A stretch of 64,000 nucleotides of DNA from Clostridiales bacterium (GTDB taxonomy: Bacteria; Bacillota; Clostridia; Christensenellales; Borkfalkiaceae): assembly GCA_015069295.1 (NCBI GenBank), contig SVIW01000007.1:1-64000 (forward strand). Direction: 5' to 3'. The position numbers were made by a program, and so were the translations under genes. Below, piece by piece: positions 27,896 to 35,593 of this stretch. The stretch's first letter is position 1, and each line of letters begins with the position of its first letter. The notes below the pieces were generated by a model. It had not been told where the DNA came from and searched no databases. It saw only the letters and a list, made by a program, of their open reading frames with translations.

Positions 27896-28525
27896 TTATT
27901 TCCCTAAATTGATTTCCGCAGAGCTTTTTCTTACGTAGAGCGCCGTCAAATCCCCAAAGCCGTTTTTCGCCGCTTTTTTCTTCGCGGCGTTTTCCAAGCC
28001 GACTATGGGGTCTACGATTTCGACCGTGGTTTCTTCCCCCAACGGCAGGGGCGCAAGCGCGCGCAACGCGTACCCTGACGCCGCCAATTTTAAAACTTCG
28101 TCCTTAGAAAGGTAGGCGGGCGGACAAACCGCCTTCCCGTCTTCGTACCCGCACGCATAATAGAAATCGTGCAAAGCGTCGACAAGGCACAAAACTTTTT
28201 CTTTTCTATCTACCGCATTATATGCCGCCACGTCGAAAGAAGTGATAGGCAGAGCGGGTTTCCCCGTCGCCAAGCAAAACCCTTTCACCGTCGAGATCCC
28301 GATACGAATCCCCGTAAACGAGCCCGCGCCGACGACCGCCGCGAAAAAATCGTAGTCCTGCAAAGTCGATTGGAGCTTTTTCAAAACCTCGTCCACCGCG
28401 CCCATCACCGAAACGGCGTGTTTCATCGCGCAATTTTCTATATAGACGGCGGCGCGTTTTCCGTCCTTTACCGCCACGACCGCCAAATGATTCCCGCTGG
28501 TATCCACCGCCAGAAAATTTTTCAT
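27896..28525 (-). CDS. tsaB: tRNA t6A biosynthesis protein TsaB
   Basis: TsaB is the non-catalytic ASKHA-fold partner of TsaD in t6A37 synthesis. The 209-residue protein starts LAVDTSGNHLAVVAV and contains GAGSFTGIRIGISTVKG, diagnostic for the family. The C-terminal half is shorter than in E. coli, as usual in Clostridia. It is 11 bp from tsaE. TsaD is missing from the window. Confidence 0.95.
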   Translation of the reverse strand: MKNFLAVDTSGNHLAVVAVKDGKRAAVYIENCAMKHAVSVMGAVDEVLKKLQSTLQDYDFFAAVVGAGSFTGIRIGISTVKGFCLATGKPALPITSFDVAAYNAVDRKEKVLCLVDALHDFYYACGYEDGKAVCPPAYLSKDEVLKLAASGYALRALAPLPLGEETTVEIVDPIVGLENAAKKKAAKNGFGDLTALYVRKSSAEINLGK

Positions 28526-28536
28526 ACCGCCCTCTT

Positions 28537-28938
28537 TTAATACTCGATTTCTCGCTCGTTTTCACTAATTTTACGGATAACCACCCGCTTTACGATACGC
28601 GGAAGCAGCGGCGCGATATTCTGCGACCACTCGATAAGGCAAATACCACCCATATCGAAATAATCCGCAAGCCCCAAATTCTCCGCCTGCGCCACGCTTT
28701 CAATGCGGTAGCAGTCGTAATGAAACAGCCGTCCGTCGTAATCGTTCATATACGCGTAGGTAGGACTGGTTACCTCTTCTTTGATGCCCAGTCCCTTGGC
28801 AACGCCCTTGGAAAACACCGTTTTCCCCGCGCCCATATCGCCGTCAAGCAGCACGACGTCGCCGCCTTGTAAAGTTTTTGCATATTCCCGCGCGAAATTT
28901 TCCGTTTCCTCGCGCGAGCGTGTAATAATCTTCGCCAT
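28537..28938 (-). CDS. tsaE: tRNA t6A biosynthesis ATPase TsaE
   Basis: TsaE is the P-loop ATPase that activates the TsaB-TsaD complex. The 133-residue form has P-loop GDMGAGKT (33-40), the threonine-rich switch TSPTYAYMNDY and Walker-B-like LIEWSQNI. The N-terminus MAKIITRSREE aligns with the normal family start, so the longer in-frame start at 29001 is rejected. No ribosome binding site precedes 28938. The -10 TATAAT lies seven bases before the ATG, so the mRNA may be leaderless. Confidence 0.93.
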   Translation of the reverse strand: MAKIITRSREETENFAREYAKTLQGGDVVLLDGDMGAGKTVFSKGVAKGLGIKEEVTSPTYAYMNDYDGRLFHYDCYRIESVAQAENLGLADYFDMGGICLIEWSQNIAPLLPRIVKRVVIRKISENEREIEY

Positions 28939-28944
28939 AGCTAT

Positions 28945-28973
28945 ATTATAATACTTCCCTAAAAATTTTGCAA
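28945..28973 (-). promoter_or_regulatory. Promoter predicted to give a leaderless tsaE mRNA
   Basis: The -35 TTGCAA (28968-28973), a 17-bp spacer and the -10 TATAAT (28945-28950). The expected transcription start, about seven bases after the -10, coincides with the tsaE ATG at 28938. Confidence 0.65.
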
Positions 28974-29006
28974 TCCTTTGCGCAGGGCAACTTATGTACA
29001 ACCAGT

Positions 29007-29633
29007 CTAAATTTTCAATTTCTTTAAGAAATTGGACAACCGCTTGTAAAGGAGTACGGTAAACAGCCCTACCGCCACCGTTTTAATGAGGTTAAAAATT
29101 AAAACTGCTATCCAAAATATGGAAAACGCTTCTTGGGCGGACATTTCTAACACCGCTTCATACAAAGGAAAAATAATAAATCGGTTTGCTAAAAGCGATA
29201 CGCCCGTACCTATTAAACAGGCTATACACAAAGAAAAAACAACTGTTTTAAATCCCTTTTTGTAACGGTAAACAATAGCGGGAAACAGTATGAACGAACA
29301 GGTCATAATCATATTTGCCAACTCGCCTACCACCGTACCCCCGAACATTCGCAGACTCTCCTTTAAAAAGCAGACGATAACCCCCTCGATAGGTCCAAGC
29401 AAAAAGGCAATCAGCGCGATAAACACGTTGCCAAAATCCAGTTTTAAAAAGCTCGCGCCAAACAAGGGCAACGGAATTTCCAAAAAACTAACGGCGTACG
29501 AAAGCGCCACGAACACCCCCATCAGAGCCAAGCGTTTTGCGGTAAAGCGTTCTTTCACGGACAGCCCTTTTTTCCTTTCTGAACGCGTACCTGCCCCCTC
29601 TATTTTAGAACTCTCTACTTTTTCTTCTTTCAT
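29007..29633 (-). CDS. ribU: ECF transporter substrate-binding subunit RibU (riboflavin)
   Basis: This is the membrane S component for riboflavin uptake, working with a general ECF EcfT/EcfA module encoded elsewhere. The 208-residue protein has about six helices. The motif SFLKLDFGNVFIALIAFLLGP is the RibU-type substrate-binding loop. The N-terminus (1-30) is polar and lysine-rich. A canonical FMN riboswitch with a terminator hairpin lies upstream, confirming flavin control. AAGGAGG precedes the ATG. The 68-bp gap to tsaE holds the tsaE promoter. Confidence 0.9.
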   Translation of the reverse strand: MKEEKVESSKIEGAGTRSERKKGLSVKERFTAKRLALMGVFVALSYAVSFLEIPLPLFGASFLKLDFGNVFIALIAFLLGPIEGVIVCFLKESLRMFGGTVVGELANMIMTCSFILFPAIVYRYKKGFKTVVFSLCIACLIGTGVSLLANRFIIFPLYEAVLEMSAQEAFSIFWIAVLIFNLIKTVAVGLFTVLLYKRLSNFLKKLKI

Positions 29634-29662
29634 TTTTTACCTCCTTTTTTAAGGTAAATATT

Positions 29663-29691
29663 CCAAAAAACGCCCCGAAAAGCTCGGAGCG
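29663..29691 (-). terminator. Riboswitch terminator hairpin in the ribU leader
   Basis: CGCTCCGA and TCGGGGCG (29671-29678 and 29684-29691 on plus) form an 8-bp stem with one wobble pair, then six T on minus. It stands 38 bp downstream of the FMN aptamer and acts as the off-state of the switch. Confidence 0.8.
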
Positions 29692-29727
29692 CGACGTTTG
29701 CCAAAAAGGCGTACTGCGGCAAAAAAC

Positions 29728-29838
29728 CGCTCTTTTCCCGTCCGGACTATACCGTCGGTATCGGAATTTCACCGATTCGGGGGCTTGCGCCCTTCGCAGA
29801 CTATACTGCCGGTGGGGAATCTCACCCCGCCCCAAAGA
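29728..29838 (-). promoter_or_regulatory. FMN riboswitch (RFN element)
   Basis: Read on minus, the sequence carries the RFN landmarks in order: GGGGCGGGGTGAGATTCCCC, ACCGGCAGTATAGTCTGCGA, AGCCC, ATCGGTGAAATTCCGATACC, GACGGTATAGTCCGGACGGG and AAGAG. It binds flavin mononucleotide and represses ribU when flavin is plentiful. Confidence 0.96.
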
Positions 29839-29865
29839 ATATTTATCTTTTCTTTATTATACGAC

Positions 29866-29902
29866 AAAACCCCGTCCGTTGTCAACGAAACGGCGGGGTT
29901 TT
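29866..29902 (-). terminator. Terminator of the two-component operon
   Basis: AAAACCCCG (29866-29874) pairs with CGGGGTTTT (29894-29902), with further pairing inside. It ends the operon before the ribU leader. Confidence 0.8.
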
Positions 29903-29908
29903 CTTTGC

Positions 29909-31069
29909 TTACACCAAAATTTTAAACACGAACAGCACCGACGCGCCCGCGCAAGACAGCAAACTGAAAAATACCATCGCCTTGGCAAGGTACGAATGGG
30001 GCAATTTCCCCGTCGCCACCGTCTTCTTCTCCATTTCCTTGCGCTTGTATACGAGGGTGGAAATCAGTCCCAAAATCGGCACGATACCAAACGCCGCCAA
30101 CCATATCCCCCACGTCATCACCTTCGCGTTGACCGCCTCAAAGCTCCAACTGGGATAAAAGGCTTTAAAGACGGAAAAAGCGAATAAGCCGAGCAAAAAC
30201 ATAAACGACGACCACATCCATTGTCTTGCGCCGCGCACCTTTGCCACCGTTTTATCCACCGCCCTTTCCAATCTTTCCGAAATTTTATAATCGGAAATGC
30301 AAGCGCCGTTGACGAGGTTGACGTACCCCACGTACGCCACGCCGTCAAAATAACAGGTCGCCTTTAACACGGGCACGTAAATCAACTCGTAGACTTCCGC
30401 AGCCGTTTGCGTCTTGGCTTTCTTATTCGGCTTCGCCGCGCGCAAAGTCCCGTAAAACTGCTTTTTTGCCCGTTTAAAGGGATATTTCTTGCCGCCGACC
30501 ATCTTTTCGTCCGCTTTTTTCGTGTCGCCGATCACTACCGACTTGGAAAAATCCGTCGCGTTCAAGCCCTGCTCTTCCAAAACGTACAGCTTTTCTACGA
30601 CTTTACTTTCGTCGTGCTCGAACACCTCTTGTTTTCCTTTGGTCTTCCAGCTATAACGCACCTTCGCCGAAACCTTTGCCACGGGCACGTACACCCGCTC
30701 CATACGGTAAGCGTTGCTTTCCTCGATTTTCTTCAAAAAATCGGCGTCGATTTCTTTAAACTGAAAGATTTTTCTGCGCAACAAATTCAGCGCTTGCTCG
30801 TCCGAATATAACGCTTTGAGGTGCTTATAGCCCGCGTACTTTTTGGCAGGCTTTTCTTTTACGGCAAAATCCGCCGCCGTCGCCGTTTGCTCTGCCTCGT
30901 CCTTTTTTTCGGTAGGGACTAATTTTAAGATCACCTTTTCCTGCTCCGCGCATTTTCCTTCTTGCGTCGCCGCGGGCGTTCCCTCGCTTTGTTCTTTCAC
31001 AAGCTCTTGCGCTTCTTCTTGTTCCACGGCTTTTTTCGCCATCTTGCCTCTCGTTTGTTTTTTCTCCAT
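29909..31069 (-). CDS. Unknown membrane protein downstream of a histidine kinase
   Basis: The 386-residue protein is not assignable to a family. Residues 1-75 are charged and low-complexity. The middle (80-275) has two copies of a YVPV-x-K motif about 100 residues apart (127-130 and 231-234), each followed by beta-like strands. The C-terminus has three membrane helices (about 287-305, 320-345 and 365-385). There is no signal peptide, so the first 280 residues should be cytoplasmic. It starts 12 bp after the histidine kinase stop behind GAGGTGAG and ends at the operon terminator, which suggests a partner in the same signalling pathway. Confidence 0.75.
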   Translation of the reverse strand: MEKKQTRGKMAKKAVEQEEAQELVKEQSEGTPAATQEGKCAEQEKVILKLVPTEKKDEAEQTATAADFAVKEKPAKKYAGYKHLKALYSDEQALNLLRRKIFQFKEIDADFLKKIEESNAYRMERVYVPVAKVSAKVRYSWKTKGKQEVFEHDESKVVEKLYVLEEQGLNATDFSKSVVIGDTKKADEKMVGGKKYPFKRAKKQFYGTLRAAKPNKKAKTQTAAEVYELIYVPVLKATCYFDGVAYVGYVNLVNGACISDYKISERLERAVDKTVAKVRGARQWMWSSFMFLLGLFAFSVFKAFYPSWSFEAVNAKVMTWGIWLAAFGIVPILGLISTLVYKRKEMEKKTVATGKLPHSYLAKAMVFFSLLSCAGASVLFVFKILV

Positions 31070-31081
31070 ATACTCACCTCG

Positions 31082-32566
31082 TTATATCAGTCCGTCGTCT
31101 TCCGCAAAGGGAAACGCCACGTAAAACGTACTGCCCTTTCCCTCTTCGCTTTCCACGCCGAACTGCAAATTATGCCGCTGTAAAATCGTCTTTACAATCG
31201 ATAAGCCCAATCCCGTCCCCTGCACGGGCCGCTTATGCGCCTCGCTCGAACGGTAATATCTGTCCCAAATCTCGCCGATTCCTTCTTTCTTTATGCCCGC
31301 GCCCGTGTCCATTACCGAGAAGAAGAACCGCTCTCCCTCCGCCTTCAAACGCACGAATACCCGCTTATCCTCGCCCGTGTAATTGACGGCGTTTCCGATT
31401 AGGTTGTATAACACCTGCCCGATTTTTCCCTCGTCCACGCGCGCGTATAACCCCTCGTCCACGTCCGCTTGAAAAATGTATCCCTGCGTGTCCTTTAAGT
31501 AAGCAAATCTGCCCAATACCTCGTGCACGTACGCAGACATATCCACGCGGCTGAGCCGCAATTCTTCCATACCCGCGCGCAGCTTGGAAAGCTCTAACAT
31601 ATCCACCACCAAGCCCGTCAAGCGGTCCGCCTCGTCCACGATGACCTGCGCGTGCTTGTTTCTCTTTTCCGGCACGTCGCCTGAAATTTCCATAATCATC
31701 GACGCGTACGCCTTAATCATCGTCAGCGGCGTTTTAAAATCGTGCGAAACGTTCGCCATCAATTCTTTTTGCATTCTGTCCGTTTTAGACAATTCGTCGC
31801 GGGCAAAGTTCAGCGCATTGGCAAGCTCGACCATCTCCTCGCCGTAATCCGCGCCGTGGAAATCCACTTGGAAATCCCCCTGCGCCAAAGCCCGCGCTTT
31901 TTCCGTAATCTCGGCTATCGGCTTGGTCAGCCAGCCCGCCACCGCGCTCGCCACCGCAAACGCCGTAACGAAAATAAACACGGTCAATACCGCCATACGG
32001 ATATTCATCTGCGCCACCGCCGCCTCGGCAAGCGCCAACGATTCGCCCGCGTATAAATATACGGGCATATCCCCGTACAGAGTAATTTTCGCGCCGTACA
32101 CGTACTCGCCGTCCCCCTCGTAAACGACGCTGTTCCCGTCGCTTTGCGACAGCTTTTCTTTCATCAAATCCATTTCTTCGGAAAAGTCGAAATAGTCTTT
32201 CAACTCGGGGATACTCGGGTCGAAATTTTCTTCTAAGGGGAACAAAACTTCTCCCTCTTCGCTAAGTAAAATAATCCGCACCCCGTAGCGATCGGCTAAA
32301 AACCGCAAATAAAAACTAAGATTCCCCTCAAAATGCGAGGGCGTACCCCGCAAAATATCCTGCTCGATATTTTTCCCTTTTTCGGCAATCTCGTGCGACG
32401 CCTCTTCCTTGTACGCCTGATGCACGTACCACTGCTGCGACGCCCAAAACAGTAAAATCATAACCAGCGCAAACGCCGAAAAAATCGTCCAGAGCAAAAA
32501 GAAAATACTCGCTTTTTTCTGCGGACGGCGCTGCCGCGCCTTCTTTTGTTTCCTCTCCTTGCCCAT
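31082..32566 (-). CDS. Sensor histidine kinase
   Basis: A 494-residue kinase of the OmpR/EnvZ-like class. It has TM1 (about 21-42), an extracytoplasmic sensor of about 145 residues, TM2 (about 190-212), HAMP (213-265), HisKA with phospho-acceptor His275 (NVSHDFKTPL) and a HATPase domain with N (NLIGNAVNYT), G1 (DTGAGI) and G2 (GTGLGLS) boxes. The N-terminal 20 residues are strongly basic. It is downstream of its response regulator, but a perfect palindromic hairpin separates them and may lower kinase expression relative to the regulator. Confidence 0.93.
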   Translation of the reverse strand: MGKERKQKKARQRRPQKKASIFFLLWTIFSAFALVMILLFWASQQWYVHQAYKEEASHEIAEKGKNIEQDILRGTPSHFEGNLSFYLRFLADRYGVRIILLSEEGEVLFPLEENFDPSIPELKDYFDFSEEMDLMKEKLSQSDGNSVVYEGDGEYVYGAKITLYGDMPVYLYAGESLALAEAAVAQMNIRMAVLTVFIFVTAFAVASAVAGWLTKPIAEITEKARALAQGDFQVDFHGADYGEEMVELANALNFARDELSKTDRMQKELMANVSHDFKTPLTMIKAYASMIMEISGDVPEKRNKHAQVIVDEADRLTGLVVDMLELSKLRAGMEELRLSRVDMSAYVHEVLGRFAYLKDTQGYIFQADVDEGLYARVDEGKIGQVLYNLIGNAVNYTGEDKRVFVRLKAEGERFFFSVMDTGAGIKKEGIGEIWDRYYRSSEAHKRPVQGTGLGLSIVKTILQRHNLQFGVESEEGKGSTFYVAFPFAEDDGLI

Positions 32567-32588
32567 ACTTTCTCCTCTTTTTTTAAGC

Positions 32589-32613
32589 TAAAAAGCCCTT
32601 TAAAGGGCTTTTT
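32589..32613 (-). terminator. Attenuator-like hairpin between response regulator and kinase
   Basis: AAAAGCCCTT and AAGGGCTTTT form a perfect palindrome (32591-32612) ending in T on both sides. Its position 3 bp after the regulator stop suggests partial termination. Confidence 0.65.
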
Positions 32614-32615
32614 CT

Positions 32616-33281
32616 TTATTCCTCGAATTTATATCCCAGCCCGCGAAGCGTTACGATAAATTTCCGATACTCCTTCAAATTGCCTCTAAGCATTTTGATA
32701 TGCGTGTCCACGGTGCGGTCGTCCCCGTAAAAATCAAACCCCCACACGTCGTATAACAGTTTCTCTCTCGTCAGAGCAATCCCTTTGTTTCGCACGAGAT
32801 AAAATAACAGCTCGTATTCTTTGGGGGTCAGTTCGGCTTTTACGCCGTCCACGTATACGTTTCTGCCCGCCATATCCACTTCCAAGCCCTCAAAGCGCAA
32901 AACCTCGTTGCCCGTCGGCTTTGCCCGTCCGCGCTTGGTTACCGCGTTGATACGCGCCATCACTTCTTTGGGGGAAAACGGCTTGGTTACGTAATCGTCC
33001 ACGCCGATTTCAAAAGCGAACAGCTTGTCGTATTCTTCCCCTCGCGCCGATAACATAATCACGGGCACGTCCTTGCTCTTTTTAATCTCCTTTACCGCGG
33101 AAAAACCGTCCAAATGCGGCATCATTACGTCCATCAATACGAGATCGTAATCGTTTTCACGGCAAAGCTTCACCGCTTCCATACCGTCCGCCGCCTCAAA
33201 AGCCTCGTTGCCCTCAAACTCGACGTATTCGCGCAACACGCCGCGGATCATTTCTTCATCGTCTACAATCAAAATCTTCAT
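32616..33281 (-). CDS. OmpR/PhoB-family response regulator
   Basis: The 221-residue protein has a receiver domain (1-120; acid pocket Asp7/Asp8, phosphorylated Asp51, Lys100 in YVTKPF) and a C-terminal winged-helix DNA-binding domain (about 128-221, ending FIVTLRGLGYKFEE). It is transcribed first in a three-gene unit with a histidine kinase and an unknown membrane protein. Upstream are a promoter, a 16-bp palindrome and a direct-repeat box, so autoregulation is likely. The input signal and target genes are unknown. Confidence 0.94.
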   Translation of the reverse strand: MKILIVDDEEMIRGVLREYVEFEGNEAFEAADGMEAVKLCRENDYDLVLMDVMMPHLDGFSAVKEIKKSKDVPVIMLSARGEEYDKLFAFEIGVDDYVTKPFSPKEVMARINAVTKRGRAKPTGNEVLRFEGLEVDMAGRNVYVDGVKAELTPKEYELLFYLVRNKGIALTREKLLYDVWGFDFYGDDRTVDTHIKMLRGNLKEYRKFIVTLRGLGYKFEE

Positions 33282-33316
33282 AAAATCCTCTTCGCCCTCT
33301 TTCGTATAAAATGCCC

Positions 33317-33332
33317 GTAAACTTAAGTTTAC
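33317..33332. promoter_or_regulatory. Perfect 16-bp palindrome at the response-regulator start site
   Basis: GTAAACTTAAGTTTAC lies immediately after the -10 and overlaps the predicted transcription start, the place for a repressor operator. Confidence 0.55.
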
Positions 33333-33361
33333 CCTATATAACTATACCCGTATTTTGTCAA
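33333..33361 (-). promoter_or_regulatory. Response-regulator promoter
   Basis: The -35 TTGACA (33356-33361), a 17-bp spacer and the -10 TATAGG (33333-33338). Confidence 0.6.
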
Positions 33362-33378
33362 TTTTAAGGCAAAACTCC

Positions 33379-33395
33379 GTGAAATATGCGTGAAA
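33379..33395 (-). promoter_or_regulatory. Direct-repeat box upstream of the response-regulator promoter
   Basis: GTGAAA at 33379-33384 and 33390-33395 on plus, an 11-bp period, 17 bp upstream of the -35. An OmpR-family dimer commonly binds such repeats. The same box stands at 19720-19736. Confidence 0.5.
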
Positions 33396-33475
33396 TTTTG
33401 AAAAACGTACACAGCTTGTCCATTCGCTTTTCGTATTCCGTTCCTATTGTATCATATCTCCCCCCGTTTTGTCAA

Positions 33476-33508
33476 GCGGCGCGCTTTTCTTTGCGCGCCG
33501 CTTTTTTG
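33476..33508. terminator. GC-rich stem-loop, terminator-like on plus
   Basis: GCGGCGCGC and GCGCGCCGC form a 9-bp stem with loop TTTTCTTT, followed by six T on plus. On minus, where the flanking genes lie, the tail is weaker (TTGACAAAA), so it may act on both strands. Confidence 0.55.
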
Positions 33509-33540
33509 GAATTGCCGTACTTCTGCCGCCTTACCTTTCC

Positions 33541-33616
33541 CCGTCATTGCGAGGAGTGAAACGACGAAGCAATCTCAAGAGATTGCCACGGCTGCTGTGC
33601 AGTCTCGCAATGACGG
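33541..33616. repeat. GTCATTGCGAG-type palindromic repeat
   Basis: Outer arms CCGTCATTGCGAG (33541-33553) and CTCGCAATGACGG (33604-33616), inner arms GCAATCTC and GAGATTGC (33569-33576 and 33579-33586). Repeats of this type occur in many unrelated bacterial genomes, and their origin is not settled. Confidence 0.85.
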
Positions 33617-33703
33617 TTTCATTAAAACACGCAGCCTTACAAATCGTTGGCTACATTGGAATTTTCGGAAAGATAGACAAGACTCGATGAAACGGAACGT
33701 TTC

Positions 33704-34012
33704 TTATTCGTATTCGTCGTAATTCCGCCCGCCGCACACGCTCGGTTTCTCCTCGCAGCCCCGCTTACACTCCTCCCGCTTGGGCGCGCCGACGTTGACC
33801 AAAATAACGTCCTCGCCGATTTTCGCAATCTGTTTCAAATCGATAAACAGCTCGTTTTTCTTCCGTACAAATCCGCGGCTCCCCGGCACCACCAGCCCCA
33901 ACCACCGGTTTTCGGGATAGCAAAGCACGACGTCGCACACCCGACCAAGCCTTCGTCCGTCCTGCACGTTCACAACCTCTTTCGTACGAAGTTCGGAAAA
34001 ACTAAGTTCCAT
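33704..34012 (-). CDS. YlmC/YmxH-family PRC-barrel sporulation protein
   Basis: The 102-residue protein has one PRC-barrel domain (ELRTKEVVNVQDGRRLGRVCDVV...LGLVVPG) and a short Cys-containing tail. The family is typical of endospore formers and is linked to sporulation by genome context and regulation. The biochemical role is unknown. It lies 112 bp downstream of sigG, behind the sigG terminator. Confidence 0.85.
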   Translation of the reverse strand: MELSFSELRTKEVVNVQDGRRLGRVCDVVLCYPENRWLGLVVPGSRGFVRKKNELFIDLKQIAKIGEDVILVNVGAPKREECKRGCEEKPSVCGGRNYDEYE

Positions 34013-34093
34013 TCGTTCACCTCTTTGAAAAATTAAAAAAAGTTCGACAATACAGTATATTCTAACTTTTCAAAAAAAGTTCCATCTCACGGA

Positions 34094-34120
34094 AAAAGCG
34101 CGGCGAAAATTCGCCGCGCT
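34094..34120 (-). terminator. Terminator of sigG
   Basis: GCGCGGCGAA (34099-34108) and TTCGCCGCGC (34111-34120) form a perfect 10-bp stem. T follows on minus. Confidence 0.8.
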
Positions 34121-34124
34121 CCTT

Positions 34125-34892
34125 TCACGAAATATTTAGTCTAATGTTTTGCAAGGCGTTTTTTTCAAGCCGCGACACCTGCGCTTGGGATATACCCACT
34201 TCCTCGGATATCTCCGTCTGCGTTTTGCCTTGATAATACCGCAAAAACAGGATTTTCTTTTCCCGTTCACCCAGCTTTTCCATCGCCTCGCCAAGCGCCA
34301 CGTGCTCCGTCCAAATCTCGTCCGTGTTCTTCTCGTCGCAAAGCTGATCCATCAAAAGCAGCGTATCCCCCGCCTTGTTATAGACGGGCTCGTAGATAGA
34401 AATCGGGTCGGAAATCGCGTCGAGCGCGTACACTACTTCCCGCTGCGCCACCTGCAATTCCTGCGCGATTTTTTCAATCGTCGCTTCCTCGTCCCGACCC
34501 TCGATACACTCTCTCGCCTTTAATACGCGGTACGCCATATCCCGTATCGAGCGGGACACGCGCAGAGAGTTTCCGTCCCGCAAATACCGCTTAATCTCGC
34601 CGATAATCATCGGCACGGCGTAGGTGGAGAATTTCACGCCCACGCTGATATCAAACCCGTCGATCGCCTTGATAAGCCCCACGCACCCCGCCTGAAACAC
34701 GTCGTCCGCGCCGAGGTTCTTTATCCGAAACCGCTTGACGAGCGACAGCACCAACCGCATATTCCCTACGATAAAAGCGTCCCGCGCTTGCTTATCCCCG
34801 CTTTTTAGACGTTTCATCAGCTCTTCGCTCTCTTTCGCCGTCAGTTTCGGCAGCCCCGAAGTATCCACTCCGCAGATTTCCACTTTTTGCAT
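34125..34892 (-). CDS. sigG: Sporulation sigma factor SigG
   Basis: The late forespore sigma factor. The 255-residue protein has the SigG N-terminal block VEICGVDTSGLPKL (binds anti-sigma factors), region 2 (GNMRLVLSLVKRF...VGLIKAIDGFDISVGVKFSTYAVPMI), region 3 and region 4 (KTQTEISEEVGISQAQVSRLEK). AGGAGG precedes the ATG. In most Clostridia it follows sigE directly. Here a GDSL hydrolase gene with its own promoter and terminator lies between. Confidence 0.97.
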   Translation of the reverse strand: MQKVEICGVDTSGLPKLTAKESEELMKRLKSGDKQARDAFIVGNMRLVLSLVKRFRIKNLGADDVFQAGCVGLIKAIDGFDISVGVKFSTYAVPMIIGEIKRYLRDGNSLRVSRSIRDMAYRVLKARECIEGRDEEATIEKIAQELQVAQREVVYALDAISDPISIYEPVYNKAGDTLLLMDQLCDEKNTDEIWTEHVALGEAMEKLGEREKKILFLRYYQGKTQTEISEEVGISQAQVSRLEKNALQNIRLNIS

Positions 34893-34968
34893 ACCCTACC
34901 TCCTTTTCGTATGTACGTGCGGGGCAGGTATGGGTTGAGTATGCGCAACTTGCCCTTTTTTTATACAA

Positions 34969-34998
34969 AAAAAGACGGATTACTCCGCCTTTATCGTG
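34969..34998 (-). terminator. Terminator of the GDSL gene
   Basis: AAAGACGGA (34971-34979) pairs with TCCGCCTTT (34984-34992) with one wobble. Seven T follow on minus. It also stops readthrough from sigE into sigG. Confidence 0.8.
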
Positions 34999-35002
34999 TA
35001 TT

Positions 35003-35554
35003 TTATTCTCCTTTAATCGCTTTTACGACTTGTCTTGCGCAAACCTCCATACCCTCCTCAGATAAATGGATTTGATCCTCCCCGATATATTTATACAAAT
35101 CCTGCATAACGGTTGTGTGCAAGTCGTTGATTTCAATCCCCAGCTCTTTCAGCTTCGGCACAATCAAGGCATTATACCGCTCAATAACCGCGTTGTCGTT
35201 GTAGGGGTGCTCGTTATGCACGGGCGTCGTCGTTGCAAAAATAACCCGTTTGCCCATTTTCTTCAAAAGCTCCGCCACGCGCAGCATATTTTCCACGTAC
35301 TCTTCTTCGCTGGTAAACGGCTTTCCGTCCTCAAAAAGTCTCGTGGAGATATCCCAAAGCCCGTTATTCCAATGGATAACGTCGCTGCCTTCGATTTGCG
35401 CTTTGAAATCGAACAGCATACGCAAGGTATATTTGACAAAACGGCAATTGTCTTCGGGCTGAAATACCTCGTATTCGTCGCCGAGCATTTGAGGCACTCT
35501 CGTCCCATACCCGATTAGTCTAATAGAATCGCCTAATAACGTTACTTTTTTCAT
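35003..35554 (-). CDS. SGNH/GDSL hydrolase inserted between sigE and sigG
   Basis: The 183-residue SGNH-fold esterase-like protein has block I as LLGDSIRLIGY with Ser in GDS, the Asn/Gly region in WNNGLWD and the catalytic pair D-x-x-H in DQIHLSEEG. No signal peptide, so it is cytoplasmic. The family acts on acetyl or acyl esters of sugars and glycans, and the substrate is unknown. It has its own promoter (35594-35622) and terminator, so it is an independent unit within the sporulation cluster, probably acquired after the cluster formed. Confidence 0.88.
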   Translation of the reverse strand: MKKVTLLGDSIRLIGYGTRVPQMLGDEYEVFQPEDNCRFVKYTLRMLFDFKAQIEGSDVIHWNNGLWDISTRLFEDGKPFTSEEEYVENMLRVAELLKKMGKRVIFATTTPVHNEHPYNDNAVIERYNALIVPKLKELGIEINDLHTTVMQDLYKYIGEDQIHLSEEGMEVCARQVVKAIKGE

Positions 35555-35593
35555 AAAGCTCCGCCTTCTTTAACGATATTTTAGTCTATCATT

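Larger units (their letters stand above)
33282..33703. other. 422-bp gene-free region with regulatory sites and a repeat
   Basis: From right to left it holds the 3' flank of the YlmC/YmxH-type gene, a palindromic GTCATTGCGAG-type repeat (33541-33616), a GC-rich stem-loop (33476-33508) and the response-regulator promoter with its two candidate operator types. No ORF is credible. Confidence 0.6.
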
